Origin: Hymenobacter metallicola
GTDB lineage: Bacteria > Bacteroidota > Bacteroidia > Cytophagales > Hymenobacteraceae
Length of the DNA stretch: 64,000 bases
Assembly (NCBI RefSeq): GCF_004745645.1
Contig: NZ_SRMB01000003.1
Location: forward strand, 496,001-560,000
Reading direction: 5' to 3'
Numbering within the stretch: position 1 is the first letter of the stretch; each line of letters opens with the position of its first letter. Below are positions 8,238 through 16,751 of this stretch, piece by piece. Below the pieces are notes generated by a model, which made no database searches, was not told where the DNA came from, and saw only the letters and a list, made by a program, of their open reading frames with translations. Made by a program: the position numbers and the translations under genes.

Positions 8238-9242
8238 CTATTGGGCCAGGCGGCCAATGATGGCCTGGGCGAATTCGCTGGTGCTGGCTTTGCCGCCCAG
8301 GTCGCCGGTGCACTCTTCTTTGTGCTTCAGCGTTTCGTCGAGGGCGGCCTCGATACGGTCGGCCAGTTCATGCTCGCCCAGGTGGTGCAGCATCATCAGG
8401 CCCGAACGCAGCAGGGCGGTGGGGTTAGCTTTGCCCTGCCCGGCAATATCGGGGGCCGAGCCGTGCACGGCTTCGAAGATGGCCATGTCGTCGCCGATAT
8501 TGGCGCCCGACACCACGCCCAGGCCGCCCACGAGGCCGGCGCAGAGGTCGGACAGGATGTCGCCGAACAGGTTGGTGGTTACCACCACGTCGAACTGCTC
8601 GGGCTTGTTGACGAGCTGCATGCACATGTTGTCGATGATTTTATCCTCGAACACGATTTGCGGAAACTCGGTAGCAGCCTCTTTGCAGGCGTCGAGCATG
8701 AGCTTGCCGGCCATTTTGAGGATGTTGGCCTTGTGAGCCAGGGTCACCTTTTTGCGGCCGTGCTTGGCGGCGTAGGCAAAGGCGGCGCGGCAGATTTTAC
8801 GCGAGCCTGCCACCGTGATGCGGTTAAACGAGTCGGCAATGCCCAGGCGCTCGTCGTACACTTCCAGGCCCGAGTACAGGCCTTCGGTGTTTTCGCGGAA
8901 CAACACCAGGTTTACGCCCGAGTAGCGCGAGTCGATACCCTCGGTGGTTTTGGCCGGGCGCACGTTCTGGTAGAGGTCGTACTTCTGGCGCAGGGTGATG
9001 TTGATGCTGCGGAAACCCTTGCCCACGGGCGTCGTGATGGGGCCTTTCAGGGCCACGCGGTTTTTCTCCAGCGAGTCGAGCAACGACTGCGGAATCAGCT
9101 CGCCCGACTGGTCGAAGGTCGTCTGCCCGGCGTTCTGCTCTTCCCACTGAATGGGGGCGCCGGCCGCGGCGAAAATATCCTGAACTGCCTTCGTGATTTC
9201 GGGCCCGATGCCGTCGCCGGGGATGAGGGTGATGGTGTGCAT
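8238..9242 (-). CDS. NAD-dependent isocitrate/isopropylmalate dehydrogenase family protein (likely isocitrate dehydrogenase)
   Basis: 334 residues, the short beta-decarboxylating dehydrogenase form. GDGIGPEI (9-16) is followed by a substrate loop RSINITLRQKYDLYQNVRP, which fits NAD-dependent isocitrate dehydrogenase better than LeuB, and FRENTEGLYSG. Catalytic Lys and metal Asp positions lie in VVVTTNLFGDILSDLCAGL, and EAVHGSAPDIAGQGKANP is the cofactor loop. It would convert isocitrate to 2-oxoglutarate plus CO2 and NADH in the TCA cycle. Homoisocitrate or isopropylmalate activity is less likely, as no leucine-synthesis genes are nearby. It has its own strong promoter at 9349-9378. Confidence 0.85.
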   Translation of the reverse strand: MHTITLIPGDGIGPEITKAVQDIFAAAGAPIQWEEQNAGQTTFDQSGELIPQSLLDSLEKNRVALKGPITTPVGKGFRSINITLRQKYDLYQNVRPAKTTEGIDSRYSGVNLVLFRENTEGLYSGLEVYDERLGIADSFNRITVAGSRKICRAAFAYAAKHGRKKVTLAHKANILKMAGKLMLDACKEAATEFPQIVFEDKIIDNMCMQLVNKPEQFDVVVTTNLFGDILSDLCAGLVGGLGVVSGANIGDDMAIFEAVHGSAPDIAGQGKANPTALLRSGLMMLHHLGEHELADRIEAALDETLKHKEECTGDLGGKASTSEFAQAIIGRLAQ

Positions 9243-9348
9243 TCTGTGACTATCTATTTAGGAGAGGTACTGAGGTTACTCGTCTGAAAGTGAACCGCCT
9301 GCCGACTTGCAGGAAGGCGCACTAGGCTGCATGCAGCCATTCCGGCTG

Positions 9349-9378
9349 CAAAGGTAACACGGCGGGGCAAGGGCAAAA
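9349..9378 (-). promoter_or_regulatory. Promoter for isocitrate dehydrogenase gene
   Basis: On the minus strand, TTTG (9378-9375), an 18-base spacer and a perfect TACCTTTG (9356-9349). The start codon is at 9242, leaving a leader of roughly 100 bases. The -33 element abuts the T run of the upstream ytxH terminator. Confidence 0.7.
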
Positions 9379-9432
9379 TAAAAATGTGCTGCTGCGCTGA
9401 AGAGGAATAGGTCTTCAGCGCAGCAGCACATC
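9378..9432 (-). terminator. Terminator of the YtxH-family gene
   Basis: Perfect 20-base arms (9385-9404 and 9413-9432) with an 8-base loop, followed on the minus strand by TTTTTATTTT. It lies 23 bases past the end of the 9455-9769 gene. Confidence 0.9.
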
Positions 9433-9454
9433 CTAAACGCATCGGCGGACTTCG

Positions 9455-9769
9455 TTAGAGGGCTTTGCGCGAGTTGATCTGGTTGATCAGCTGGTCGACG
9501 TCGCCGAGCAGCTGTTCGGCTTTGCTCTTGGCGTCCTGAATCACGCGCTGGCCTTCGGTTTTGGCGCTGGACGTGGGCCCCACTTCGCCGCGGCTGGTAA
9601 CGAGGCTTTCGGTGAGGTCGGCCAGTACTTCGCGGTACTTTTCGAGTTGGTAGCTAAGCCAGCTACGGGTTTCGCGCCCCTTTTCCGGAGCAAACAGAAG
9701 TCCAACAGCGGCCCCGGTGAGGGCACCGCCCGCGAAGCACAGAATACCGGTAGTGGTTTTGCTACCCAT
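9455..9769 (-). CDS. YtxH domain-containing protein
   Basis: 104 residues from the ATG at 9769, chosen because the protein then starts MGSKTTTGILCFAGGALTGA, the usual YtxH beginning. One glycine-rich membrane helix (about 6-26) is followed by LLFAPEKGRETR, the family signature, and an amphipathic helical tail with heptad character (EKYREVLADLTESL, AKSKAEQLLGDVDQLINQI). YtxH proteins are small stress-associated membrane proteins of unclear mechanism. It follows nusB by about 100 bases. Confidence 0.85.
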   Translation of the reverse strand: MGSKTTTGILCFAGGALTGAAVGLLFAPEKGRETRSWLSYQLEKYREVLADLTESLVTSRGEVGPTSSAKTEGQRVIQDAKSKAEQLLGDVDQLINQINSRKAL

Positions 9770-9868
9770 GGCTAGAAAGGAGTGGCGAGGTGGGAGAATG
9801 GATGGAAAATGTGTAGTCAACAACGCACTGGGCGCGGTTCAGGTTGCTCCGGGGCCCGACAGGCCAGT

Positions 9869-11059
9869 TTACTGGTTGTCGAGCAAGCCCCGGCCCGACT
9901 TGCGGATGGCGCCGCTGGCGGTCAAGTCCTGGGCCAATTTATCGAGAATACCGTTCACAAACTGCTTGCTCTTGGGCGTGCTGTACATTTTGCTGATTTC
10001 GATATACTCGTTGATGGTGACTTTCACGGGGATACCGCGGAAAAGGTGCATTTCGCAGAGCGCCATTTTCAGCAGAATCTTGTCGGTGAGGGCCACGCGC
10101 TCCACGTCCCAGTTCTGTACTGACTCGGCAATGAGCTTCTCGTACCGCTCGTCGTCGGCCAGGGTTTGCTTGTAGAGCGTCTCGGCAAACCCCTTGTCGT
10201 CGACCCAGTTGGCCGATAGGGACATCAACTCCAGATTTTCGTCGGCAGCCTCGTCGAGCATCTTCAGGGTCTTGACCACCAGGTTCTTGACCACCGAGCG
10301 GTTTTCTTCCCAGTTCTGGTCGTCCTCGTCGAGGTAAGCCGGCAGGGATTCGCCCTTGAAGACGAAGTTCTTGTAGAGGTACTTGAGCAGCTCCTGGTCT
10401 TCGGCGTAGTTGCCAGCCGGGGCGGCCAGGTAGCTCTGAAACTCCGCGTCGGGCTTGATTTCGTTGCGCCAGGCTTTGCGCAGGGCTTCCATGTCGTCCT
10501 CGCCGGTCCATTGGGCGTTGCGCCGGATGGTCAGGTCGAGCAGCTGCTTATTGCCGACGAGCTTCTGAATTACCTGGTTTTCCTCGAAGCGAGTCGTGTC
10601 CAAGGGGGTTTCCTTGGAAGGCGTGAAGCGGCGGGCTTCGCGCTGCTTTTCTTCCTCAATCACGCGCAGCAACGCATCCGGCAGGTTGAGCAGGTGCAAA
10701 TACTGGGTGTGGATGCTTTCGGCGCCGTGCACCATCTGGCCGGCGTAGAACGTGCCGTCCTTGGCCTTGGCCTTCTGGTAGAAGCTGATGGCGTCGGCTA
10801 CGGCGTCGTTCACCTCCTTGTCGTCGATTTTCTCGACTTCGGCGGCCGAGCCGCCCTTGTGCCACTCCCGGAAAATAGCCTCGGCCATTTTCTGCTGCCC
10901 TTTCAGCAGCTTGCGGTCCTGGGCTTCGGGGGCATTCAGGTCGGGGGCAAAGGCATCCGCAATGCGGTCCTGGGCCAGCATAAAATCAGACCCAACGGCC
11001 TGATGATAAGCGTACAAGGCCTGCATAACCTTAATGCGGAGCGTGCGACGATTGAGCAT
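9869..11059 (-). CDS. nusB: Transcription antitermination factor NusB (long Bacteroidota form)
   Basis: 396 residues from ATG 11059, giving the classical start MLNRRTLRIKVMQALYAYHQ. An upstream start at 11092 would read into a palindromic repeat, so it was rejected. The NusB RNA-binding fold spans the N-terminal 40 residues and the C-terminal 150 (ENLELMSLSANWVDDKGFAE, MALCEMHLFRGIPVKVTINEYIEISK and FVNGILDKLAQ); between them is a long helical insert typical of Bacteroidota NusB. It binds boxA RNA with S10/NusE in rRNA antitermination. Confidence 0.93.
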   Translation of the reverse strand: MLNRRTLRIKVMQALYAYHQAVGSDFMLAQDRIADAFAPDLNAPEAQDRKLLKGQQKMAEAIFREWHKGGSAAEVEKIDDKEVNDAVADAISFYQKAKAKDGTFYAGQMVHGAESIHTQYLHLLNLPDALLRVIEEEKQREARRFTPSKETPLDTTRFEENQVIQKLVGNKQLLDLTIRRNAQWTGEDDMEALRKAWRNEIKPDAEFQSYLAAPAGNYAEDQELLKYLYKNFVFKGESLPAYLDEDDQNWEENRSVVKNLVVKTLKMLDEAADENLELMSLSANWVDDKGFAETLYKQTLADDERYEKLIAESVQNWDVERVALTDKILLKMALCEMHLFRGIPVKVTINEYIEISKMYSTPKSKQFVNGILDKLAQDLTASGAIRKSGRGLLDNQ

Positions 11060-11081
11060 CTTGTTGAGGAATTGAGGCGAA

Positions 11082-11190
11082 AAGAACGTCATGTCGAGCC
11101 TTGGCGAGACATCTTGCAGGCAATGGTAGTCAGATTACTCTGGCAACCTCAGCACGCGAGATTCCTCACTGCGTTCGGAATGACGTTCTT
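11082..11190. repeat. Intergenic palindromic repeat, copy C
   Basis: AAGAACGTCAT (11082-11092) is exactly mirrored by ATGACGTTCTT (11180-11190). Inside, GTCGAGCCTTGGCGAGACATC matches copy B at 8126-8146 closely. It lies between nusB and the leucine dehydrogenase gene. Confidence 0.88.
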
Positions 11191-11201
11191 TTCCTCAAAG
11201 G

Positions 11202-12293
11202 TTAATAAGTTGATTTGACTTTACCGAGCGAAGCAATACGCTCCTCGGCCTGCCGGATGGCAGCTTTCTGGGGGTGACTTCCCTCCTGCTCGGCTTTGTT
11301 GAGCACCTGGGTGGTGTAGTCGAAAATCTTTTCGGTCTGGGTAAGCGCGGCCTGCCGGCTGCTGCCTACCACTTCGGAATATACGTTAATCAGGCCACCG
11401 GCATTGATCAAAAAGTCGGGGGCGTACACGATGCCGCGCTCCACGAGCTCGGGGCCGTGGATGTCCTCGTTCTTGAGCTGGTTGTTGGCGCAGCCGGCAA
11501 TAACGCGGCACTTGAGCCGGTCAATGGTGTCGTCGTTGATGGTGGCTCCCAGAGCGCAGGGCGAGTAGATGTCCACGTCCTGGTCGTAAATTTCGTCCAG
11601 GCCCACAGCTACGGCGCCGAAACGGGCGGCAGCTTCCAGGGCGCGGTCTTCATAGTAATCGGTCAGCACCAGCTTGGCGCCTTCCTTCTGCAGGTACTCG
11701 AGCAGGTAGGTGCCCACGTGGCCCACACCCTGCACGGCAATGCGCTTGCCCGAGAGGCTTTCCGAGCCAAACGCTTTTTTGGCGGCAGCCTTCATGCCCA
11801 TGTAAGTGCCGTAGGCCGTTACCGGCGACGGGTCGCCGGAGCCGCCCATGCTTTCGGGCAGGCCCGCCACGTGCTTGGTTTCCATTCGGATGTACTCCAT
11901 GTCCTTGGTGGTCATGTTCACATCTTCGGCCGTGATGTACTTGCCGTTCAGGTTCTTGACGAAGCGGCCGAACTTGCGCAGCAGGGCTTCGGTCTTTTGC
12001 GTTTTGGCGTCGCCGATGATGACGGCTTTGCCCCCACCCAGGTTCAGGCCCGAAATGGCCGCCTTGTAGGTCATGCCGCGCGAGAGGCGGAGCACGTCGT
12101 TCAGGGCTTCCATGTCGGAGGCGTAGTGCCACATGCGGGTACCGCCCAGGGCCGGACCGAGCACGGTGTTGTGGATGCCGATGATGGCCCGCAAACCGGT
12201 TTCGTGGTCGTGGCAGAAGACAACCTGCTCGTGCTGATGCTCGGCAATCTGACCGAAGACCGACGTATCGGCCAGCGTTTGGATTTCAACCAT
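11202..12293 (-). CDS. Leucine dehydrogenase (Glu/Leu/Phe/Val dehydrogenase family)
   Basis: 363 residues. The substrate motif GGTRMW is at 50-55, Lys77 sits in MTYKAA and the catalytic Lys89 in LNLGGGKAVI, the 12-residue spacing known from leucine dehydrogenase. The NAD-binding domain carries GKRIAVQGVGHVGTYL (GxGxxG). ITAEDVNMTTKDM and ALGATIND are also conserved. It reversibly deaminates leucine, valine and isoleucine to 2-oxo acids with NAD in the cytoplasm, probably for catabolism and branched-chain fatty-acid precursors. A -7 box on the minus strand lies at 12392-12385. Confidence 0.92.
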   Translation of the reverse strand: MVEIQTLADTSVFGQIAEHQHEQVVFCHDHETGLRAIIGIHNTVLGPALGGTRMWHYASDMEALNDVLRLSRGMTYKAAISGLNLGGGKAVIIGDAKTQKTEALLRKFGRFVKNLNGKYITAEDVNMTTKDMEYIRMETKHVAGLPESMGGSGDPSPVTAYGTYMGMKAAAKKAFGSESLSGKRIAVQGVGHVGTYLLEYLQKEGAKLVLTDYYEDRALEAAARFGAVAVGLDEIYDQDVDIYSPCALGATINDDTIDRLKCRVIAGCANNQLKNEDIHGPELVERGIVYAPDFLINAGGLINVYSEVVGSSRQAALTQTEKIFDYTTQVLNKAEQEGSHPQKAAIRQAEERIASLGKVKSTY

Positions 12294-12342
12294 TTGAGTA
12301 AACTGAAAAAAAGGGTGGGAAGATGGGTGGGGTCGGGTGTTG

Positions 12343-12350
12343 TATCTTTG
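12343..12350 (+). promoter_or_regulatory. -7 box for the ABC exporter gene at 12478
   Basis: Perfect TATCTTTG; no clear TTTG at -33. It lies in the divergent leucine dehydrogenase/ABC gap and would give a leader of about 120 bases. Confidence 0.45.
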
Positions 12351-12384
12351 AACGAACGGGCGCGTAGTCTGTTCAATTCGGGTG

Positions 12385-12392
12385 CAAAAGTA
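12385..12392 (-). promoter_or_regulatory. -7 box for leucine dehydrogenase
   Basis: Minus-strand TACTTTTG, a perfect TAnnTTTG match, about 90 bases before the ATG at 12293. It lies downstream of, and faces, the + strand box at 12343, so the two transcripts would overlap. Confidence 0.5.
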
Positions 12393-12477
12393 CCCAATTT
12401 TTCCTAGCCGGGCACCCTACCCTTCCGGATTTGCCGGAAAGGTCACGGCTTCTTAACCTGCCCTAACTCCTGCTGCC

Positions 12478-14262
12478 GTGCGCGCATTATCCGCTACCAA
12501 TAAGTACCTGTACCGCTACAAATGGCATTTTCTGGGCGGCGTTTTGTTCGTGGCCCTGTCCACGCTGCTCGCCATTTTCCCGGCCCAGATTGTGCGCTAC
12601 GCCTTCGATTTGGTGGGCGAAGGCATCGACCTCTACCACCTCTACGCCGGCACCCGGGCCCAGAGCGGGGTGTATGAACTCTTCGGCCGCAACGTGCTAC
12701 TCTATGGCCTGCTCATCGTGCTGATGGCCTTGCTGCGCGGCATCTTCCTGTTTTTCATGCGCCAGACGCTCATTGTAATGAGCCGGCACGTGGAAAACGA
12801 CCAGAAAAACGAAATCTTCCAGCACTACCAGTCCCTGCCCCTGAGCTTCTACCGCCGCCACAACACCGGCGACTTGATGTCGCGCATTTCGGAAGACGTG
12901 GGGCGGGTGCGCATGTACATCGGGCCGGCGCTGATGTATTTTATGCAGCTGGTCATTCTCTTCCTGCTCATCATCCCGCTCATGCTGATGGTGAACGTGA
13001 AGCTGACCCTCTACACGCTGATTCCGCTGCCGATTCTGTCGGTAAGCATCTACTACGTCAACAACCTGATTGAGCGCAAATCCGACGAGATTCAACGCTC
13101 GTTGGCGGCCATGACGACCTTCGTGCAGGAGTCGTTTTCGGGCATCCGGGTGCTCAAGTCCTTCGTGCGTGAGGACGACTCTCACCAGCAGTTTACCGTG
13201 GCCTCCGACAACTACAAGGAGAAGTCGCTGAGCCTGAACTTCGTCAACTCCCTGTTTTTTCCCCTGATTCTGTTCCTTATCGGCATCAGCACCATCGTCA
13301 CGGTCTGGGTCGGCGGGCAGGAAGTTATCCGCGGCACCATTACCACGGGCAGCATTGCCGAGTTCCTGATCTACGTGAACCTGCTGACCTGGCCCGTTAC
13401 GGCCCTGGGCTGGACTTCTTCCCTGGTCCAGCGCGCCGAAGCCTCCCAGGCCCGCATCAACGAGTTCATGCACCAGCAGACCGACATCGTTTCGCGCCAG
13501 AACATCCGGCGGGAAATCCAGGGCGACATCGTCTTTGACCACGTCTCGTTCACCTACCCCGACACCGGCATTCAGGCCCTGCGCGACGTCTCGTTCCGCA
13601 TTCACCCCGGCCAGACACTGGCCGTCATCGGCAACACCGGCTCGGGCAAGAGCACCATTGCCGCCCTGCTCTGCCGCCTCTACGACGTCACGGAAGGCCA
13701 GATCAGCGTGGACAGCGTGGACGTACGCGACTTTTCCCTGAACTCGTTGCGGGAGCAAATCGGCTACGTGCCCCAGGACGTGTTCCTCTTCTCGGACAGC
13801 ATCCGCAACAACATCAACTTCGGCCTCGATAACCCCAGCGAGGAGCGGATGCAGCAGGCGGCCAAGGATGCCAACGTCTACGACAACATCATCCGCTTCC
13901 CCGAAGGCTTCGACACCAAGCTCGGGGAGCGGGGCATTACGCTCTCGGGCGGGCAAAAGCAGCGCGTCAGCATTGCCCGGGCGTTGGTGAAGGAGCCCAA
14001 AATCCTGATTCTCGACGACTCCCTGTCGGCGGTAGATACCAATACCGAAAACGCCATTCTCAACAGCCTGCAGCGCATCATGCACAACCGTACCAGCCTG
14101 ATTATCTCCCACCGGGTCTCGTCGGTGAAGCTGGCCGACGAAATCCTGGTGCTCGACGACGGCGTGATTGTGCAGCACGGCACCCACGAGGCCCTGATGG
14201 AAGACGAAAACGGCCTCTACCGGGCCCTTTACGAGCGGCAATTGCAGAACGAGGAGGCCTAA
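12478..14262 (+). CDS. ABC half-exporter, permease fused to ATPase, degenerate Walker B
   Basis: 594 residues. Six membrane helices occupy about 1-320 (type I exporter fold) and the ATPase follows. Walker A GNTGSGKS is at 385-392, the signature LSGGQ at 489-493, and the H-loop His is in LIISHRVSSV. Walker B reads ILILDDSLSAVD, so the catalytic Glu after Asp513 is Asp514. That substitution marks the degenerate-site half of heterodimeric exporters such as BmrC and TM287. The half at 19299 has the reciprocal pattern. The start is GTG 12478. Substrate unknown (lipid or drug export is usual). Confidence 0.9.
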   Translation: MRALSATNKYLYRYKWHFLGGVLFVALSTLLAIFPAQIVRYAFDLVGEGIDLYHLYAGTRAQSGVYELFGRNVLLYGLLIVLMALLRGIFLFFMRQTLIVMSRHVENDQKNEIFQHYQSLPLSFYRRHNTGDLMSRISEDVGRVRMYIGPALMYFMQLVILFLLIIPLMLMVNVKLTLYTLIPLPILSVSIYYVNNLIERKSDEIQRSLAAMTTFVQESFSGIRVLKSFVREDDSHQQFTVASDNYKEKSLSLNFVNSLFFPLILFLIGISTIVTVWVGGQEVIRGTITTGSIAEFLIYVNLLTWPVTALGWTSSLVQRAEASQARINEFMHQQTDIVSRQNIRREIQGDIVFDHVSFTYPDTGIQALRDVSFRIHPGQTLAVIGNTGSGKSTIAALLCRLYDVTEGQISVDSVDVRDFSLNSLREQIGYVPQDVFLFSDSIRNNINFGLDNPSEERMQQAAKDANVYDNIIRFPEGFDTKLGERGITLSGGQKQRVSIARALVKEPKILILDDSLSAVDTNTENAILNSLQRIMHNRTSLIISHRVSSVKLADEILVLDDGVIVQHGTHEALMEDENGLYRALYERQLQNEEA

Positions 14263-14280
14263 TCAGTTGCTACTACAACC

Positions 14281-14331
14281 AGCCGTCAGCCCGCGTAGCG
14301 TTTTTTATAGACACTACGCGGGCTGACGGCT
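14281..14331. terminator. Bidirectional terminator between ABC and GH16 genes
   Basis: Perfect 18-base arms (14281-14298 and 14314-14331) around a T-rich loop, between two convergent genes. Confidence 0.75.
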
Positions 14332-14354
14332 TTCGTGTGGTCTGCACCCGGCTA

Positions 14355-15425
14355 CTATTCGCAGCGAATAGCCTCGTAATTCGGCGTAACGCCATCCGCT
14401 TTCAACATTTTGGTTTTGTATACCCGGATATAGTCTACATCCATCGTGTAGGCCTTCTGCTTACTGGCCTTGATAAACATCTGCATTGTGACCAGGATAG
14501 AGTGCCACTTGGGCAGGGTTCTTACGTCGCTGCGGGGCACGGTGAAAACAGCGGTTTCGTTGAAGTAGAAAACGACTTTCTCCGGCGTCCAGACCATGGC
14601 GTACGTGTTGTAATCCGTATCAAAGGAAGATTTTCGCCGGAAAAGGCCCCGATGCTTGGGGTCCTGCTGGTTGTAGGGGCTCTGCTGCTTGGTGCCGGGC
14701 GTGCCGTTCACCAACTCCGGATAAGCGAAGGGGCCGGCAAAGCAGGTATTGGGCTCCGGCACCACGGTTTTGACGTCAATGTTGTCGATTACGTTGACCA
14801 GGTAGGACGCCCGTTTCTGCTTGTCCACCCCGACGCCGTCCAGGATGTCAATCTCCGTTCCGCACGACCACAGCCAGAACGTGGGCCAGGCCTGATAATC
14901 CCGGGCCCGAGGCAGCCGGGCCCGCATGATATACGCCCCATAGGCCGGATAGTCCTTCCTTGAACGAATCATAGCCGACTTGTATCTGGCCGAGCGGGGC
15001 TGGTCCGCACCCTTGTGATTCAGGCTATGACGGACAGAATCAGCCACGGGGAGGGGAAGAGCCGTCAGGTGCAGCACTCCTTTCACCGTTGGGTCCGATG
15101 CGTCATTTGGCGTGATAGTCAGCAGGCGGCTGTCATAATCCGAGTCGCCGGGTTGGGGAAAATACTCGCTCCCCCAGCCGGGGTACTTGCCTTGATAAGG
15201 CACCAGCCCGCCGGGAACAGTTGTCCAGAGCGTGTCATTCAACGTGGGCTTGTCAAACTCATCGGCAAATACCAGCTCCCAATGAGGCGCCTGCAGATTC
15301 AGGGTAGCACACTGGGCCTGCGCCTCATTGCAGCGGCCCAGGCTCCATACCATTACCACCAGCCCCCACCCAACTGTAGCCACGGCACGCCAGCCGCTTT
15401 GCCCCGGAGAAAATCGTAAAAACAT
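14355..15425 (-). CDS. Glycoside hydrolase family 16 protein, altered catalytic motif
   Basis: 356 residues. An N-terminal hydrophobic segment (about 12-29) ending near AQAQ at 35-38 suggests export. The GH16 jelly-roll starts HWELVFADEFDKPTLNDTLW, and the active site reads EIDILD at 191-196. GH16 normally has ExDx(x)E, where the first Glu is the nucleophile and the last is the acid/base; here the last position is Asp196. FWLWSCG just before and VDYIRVYK at the end are family features. It would cut beta-1,3 or beta-1,4 glycans (laminarin-type, agar-type), but activity may be altered. Confidence 0.85.
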   Translation of the reverse strand: MFLRFSPGQSGWRAVATVGWGLVVMVWSLGRCNEAQAQCATLNLQAPHWELVFADEFDKPTLNDTLWTTVPGGLVPYQGKYPGWGSEYFPQPGDSDYDSRLLTITPNDASDPTVKGVLHLTALPLPVADSVRHSLNHKGADQPRSARYKSAMIRSRKDYPAYGAYIMRARLPRARDYQAWPTFWLWSCGTEIDILDGVGVDKQKRASYLVNVIDNIDVKTVVPEPNTCFAGPFAYPELVNGTPGTKQQSPYNQQDPKHRGLFRRKSSFDTDYNTYAMVWTPEKVVFYFNETAVFTVPRSDVRTLPKWHSILVTMQMFIKASKQKAYTMDVDYIRVYKTKMLKADGVTPNYEAIRCE

Positions 15426-15496
15426 TACTAACCAGTCGTATAATACCTTTATTGAATGTATGTCAGGGGTTGCAGCTCGTTCTTTCTACCCGGTGT

Positions 15497-16636
15497 TCAG
15501 CCCAGCATTTCGGCCACTTGCCGGCCCGTTCTGGCCCCCATGGCGACACCCATGCCATTGCAACGCAACGCCCCCACTATACCGGGCGCCAGAGGCCCAA
15601 TGAGGGGAGCTAGCTCGGCTCCAAAGGCCATGGTGCCACTCCAGCGGTAGTCAATCCGGGGCCGGCGACCAGGCAGAATCACCTCGTGCAACAGACGCTC
15701 CAGGGCCGTTTGCACCAGCTCCGTCAGGCCCGAATCCGTAGTAGCTTCCCCGGCAAAGTCTAGGTTGCGCCCCCCGCCCAGCAGAATACGGCTGCCGACC
15801 TGCCGGAAGTAATAATAGCCCTTGTCGTAGTGAAACGTTCCGGGCAGCTGTAGCCCCGGCAGGGGCTCGGTGACCAGCACCTGGCCGCGGCCAGGAGTTA
15901 CATCTAGCGCCGGAAAAAACTGCCGGCTGAAGGCGTTGGTCGCCAGCACTACCTGTTCGGCTTCCAGCAGGGCCCAGGAGGTATGCAACTTCACGCGGGG
16001 GGCGCCGGGTTCCAGCTGCGTAACCAGGCAGCCATGCAGCACCACAATGTCGTCGAGCCAGGCCCGTTTGAGTAAGGCCCGCATCATAGAGCCCGTGTTC
16101 AAGGCCCCTTCTGCCCGGTTTTCCAGCATCACCTCCACGCCGGCCAGACCCGTAGCGGGTAAGTCAATACTGGCGTCCCGGTAAATAGGCTCGGTACCAA
16201 TCATGGGGGCCAGCAGGTCGTTGAAATACGGAATATGCTGCCGACAGATGGTAGCCAACTCCATATCAGCCGGTCGAAACAGCTCGTATCCTCCTACTGC
16301 TTCGTACTGCAGCGCGTCGTCGCCCACCAGGGTGCGCAACAGCTCCAACCCTTCCCAGCGCGCCTGCACTACGGCCAGCAATGCCGCCGTACCGCTTTTC
16401 TTTTCCTGCTCTAGCAGTTCCGATATGCTACCAAAGCAAGCAAACCCCGCATTCTTAGTGCTGGCCCCGTCGGGTAAGCTGGCTCGTTCCAGCACTGCTA
16501 TGCGAGCTTTGGGCCGGCGTTGCCGGGCATAGATGGCCGCCGTAAGCCCCACGATACCGCCGCCGACAACCACGATGTCGAAGCCCTGCAGAAAGCTCTG
16601 GTGCTCCCAATACGAAAGATTAGATGGGCTTGTCAT
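15497..16636 (-). CDS. FAD-dependent oxidoreductase (DAO family)
   Basis: 379 residues. The N-terminal dinucleotide-binding motif IVVVGGGIVGL (21-31) is followed by RIAVLERASLPDGASTKNAGFACFGS, the DAO-family ribityl/flavin loop. C-terminal RPRIDYRWSGTMAFGAELAPLIG and GVAMGARTGRQVAEML are the second FAD contact region. No signal peptide or membrane helix. Related to glycine/D-amino acid and amine oxidases (DadA/PuuB-like); the substrate cannot be called. It stands alone, with no metabolic partner next to it. Confidence 0.85.
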   Translation of the reverse strand: MTSPSNLSYWEHQSFLQGFDIVVVGGGIVGLTAAIYARQRRPKARIAVLERASLPDGASTKNAGFACFGSISELLEQEKKSGTAALLAVVQARWEGLELLRTLVGDDALQYEAVGGYELFRPADMELATICRQHIPYFNDLLAPMIGTEPIYRDASIDLPATGLAGVEVMLENRAEGALNTGSMMRALLKRAWLDDIVVLHGCLVTQLEPGAPRVKLHTSWALLEAEQVVLATNAFSRQFFPALDVTPGRGQVLVTEPLPGLQLPGTFHYDKGYYYFRQVGSRILLGGGRNLDFAGEATTDSGLTELVQTALERLLHEVILPGRRPRIDYRWSGTMAFGAELAPLIGPLAPGIVGALRCNGMGVAMGARTGRQVAEMLG

Positions 16637-16696
16637 GGGTTCATACGAGTGAGTAAAGCCTGACTGCTGGTAGCCTAAGCTAGCCCGCTACTCAAA

Positions 16697-16730
16697 CAAA
16701 AGCCCTTGCGAGTCAGATTCGCAAGGGCTT
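16697..16730 (-). terminator. Terminator of the T9SS-tail gene
   Basis: AAGCCCTTGCGA pairs with TCGCAAGGGCTT around 7 bases; on the minus strand it ends in TTTTGTTTG. Confidence 0.85.
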
Positions 16731-16751
16731 GTACTAGCTGAATTTTCTGAG

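Noticed and set aside
9869..11092. NusB starting at 11092
   Set aside because: The added N-terminus reads through a palindromic repeat; the ATG at 11059 gives the conserved MLNRRTLR start.
12697..14241. Long antisense open frames (for example opposite the ABC gene, 3823-4923, 8226-9287, 19812-21452, 56622-58103)
   Set aside because: These frames lie opposite well-supported genes, have composition expected from GC-rich codon bias and show no domain sense.
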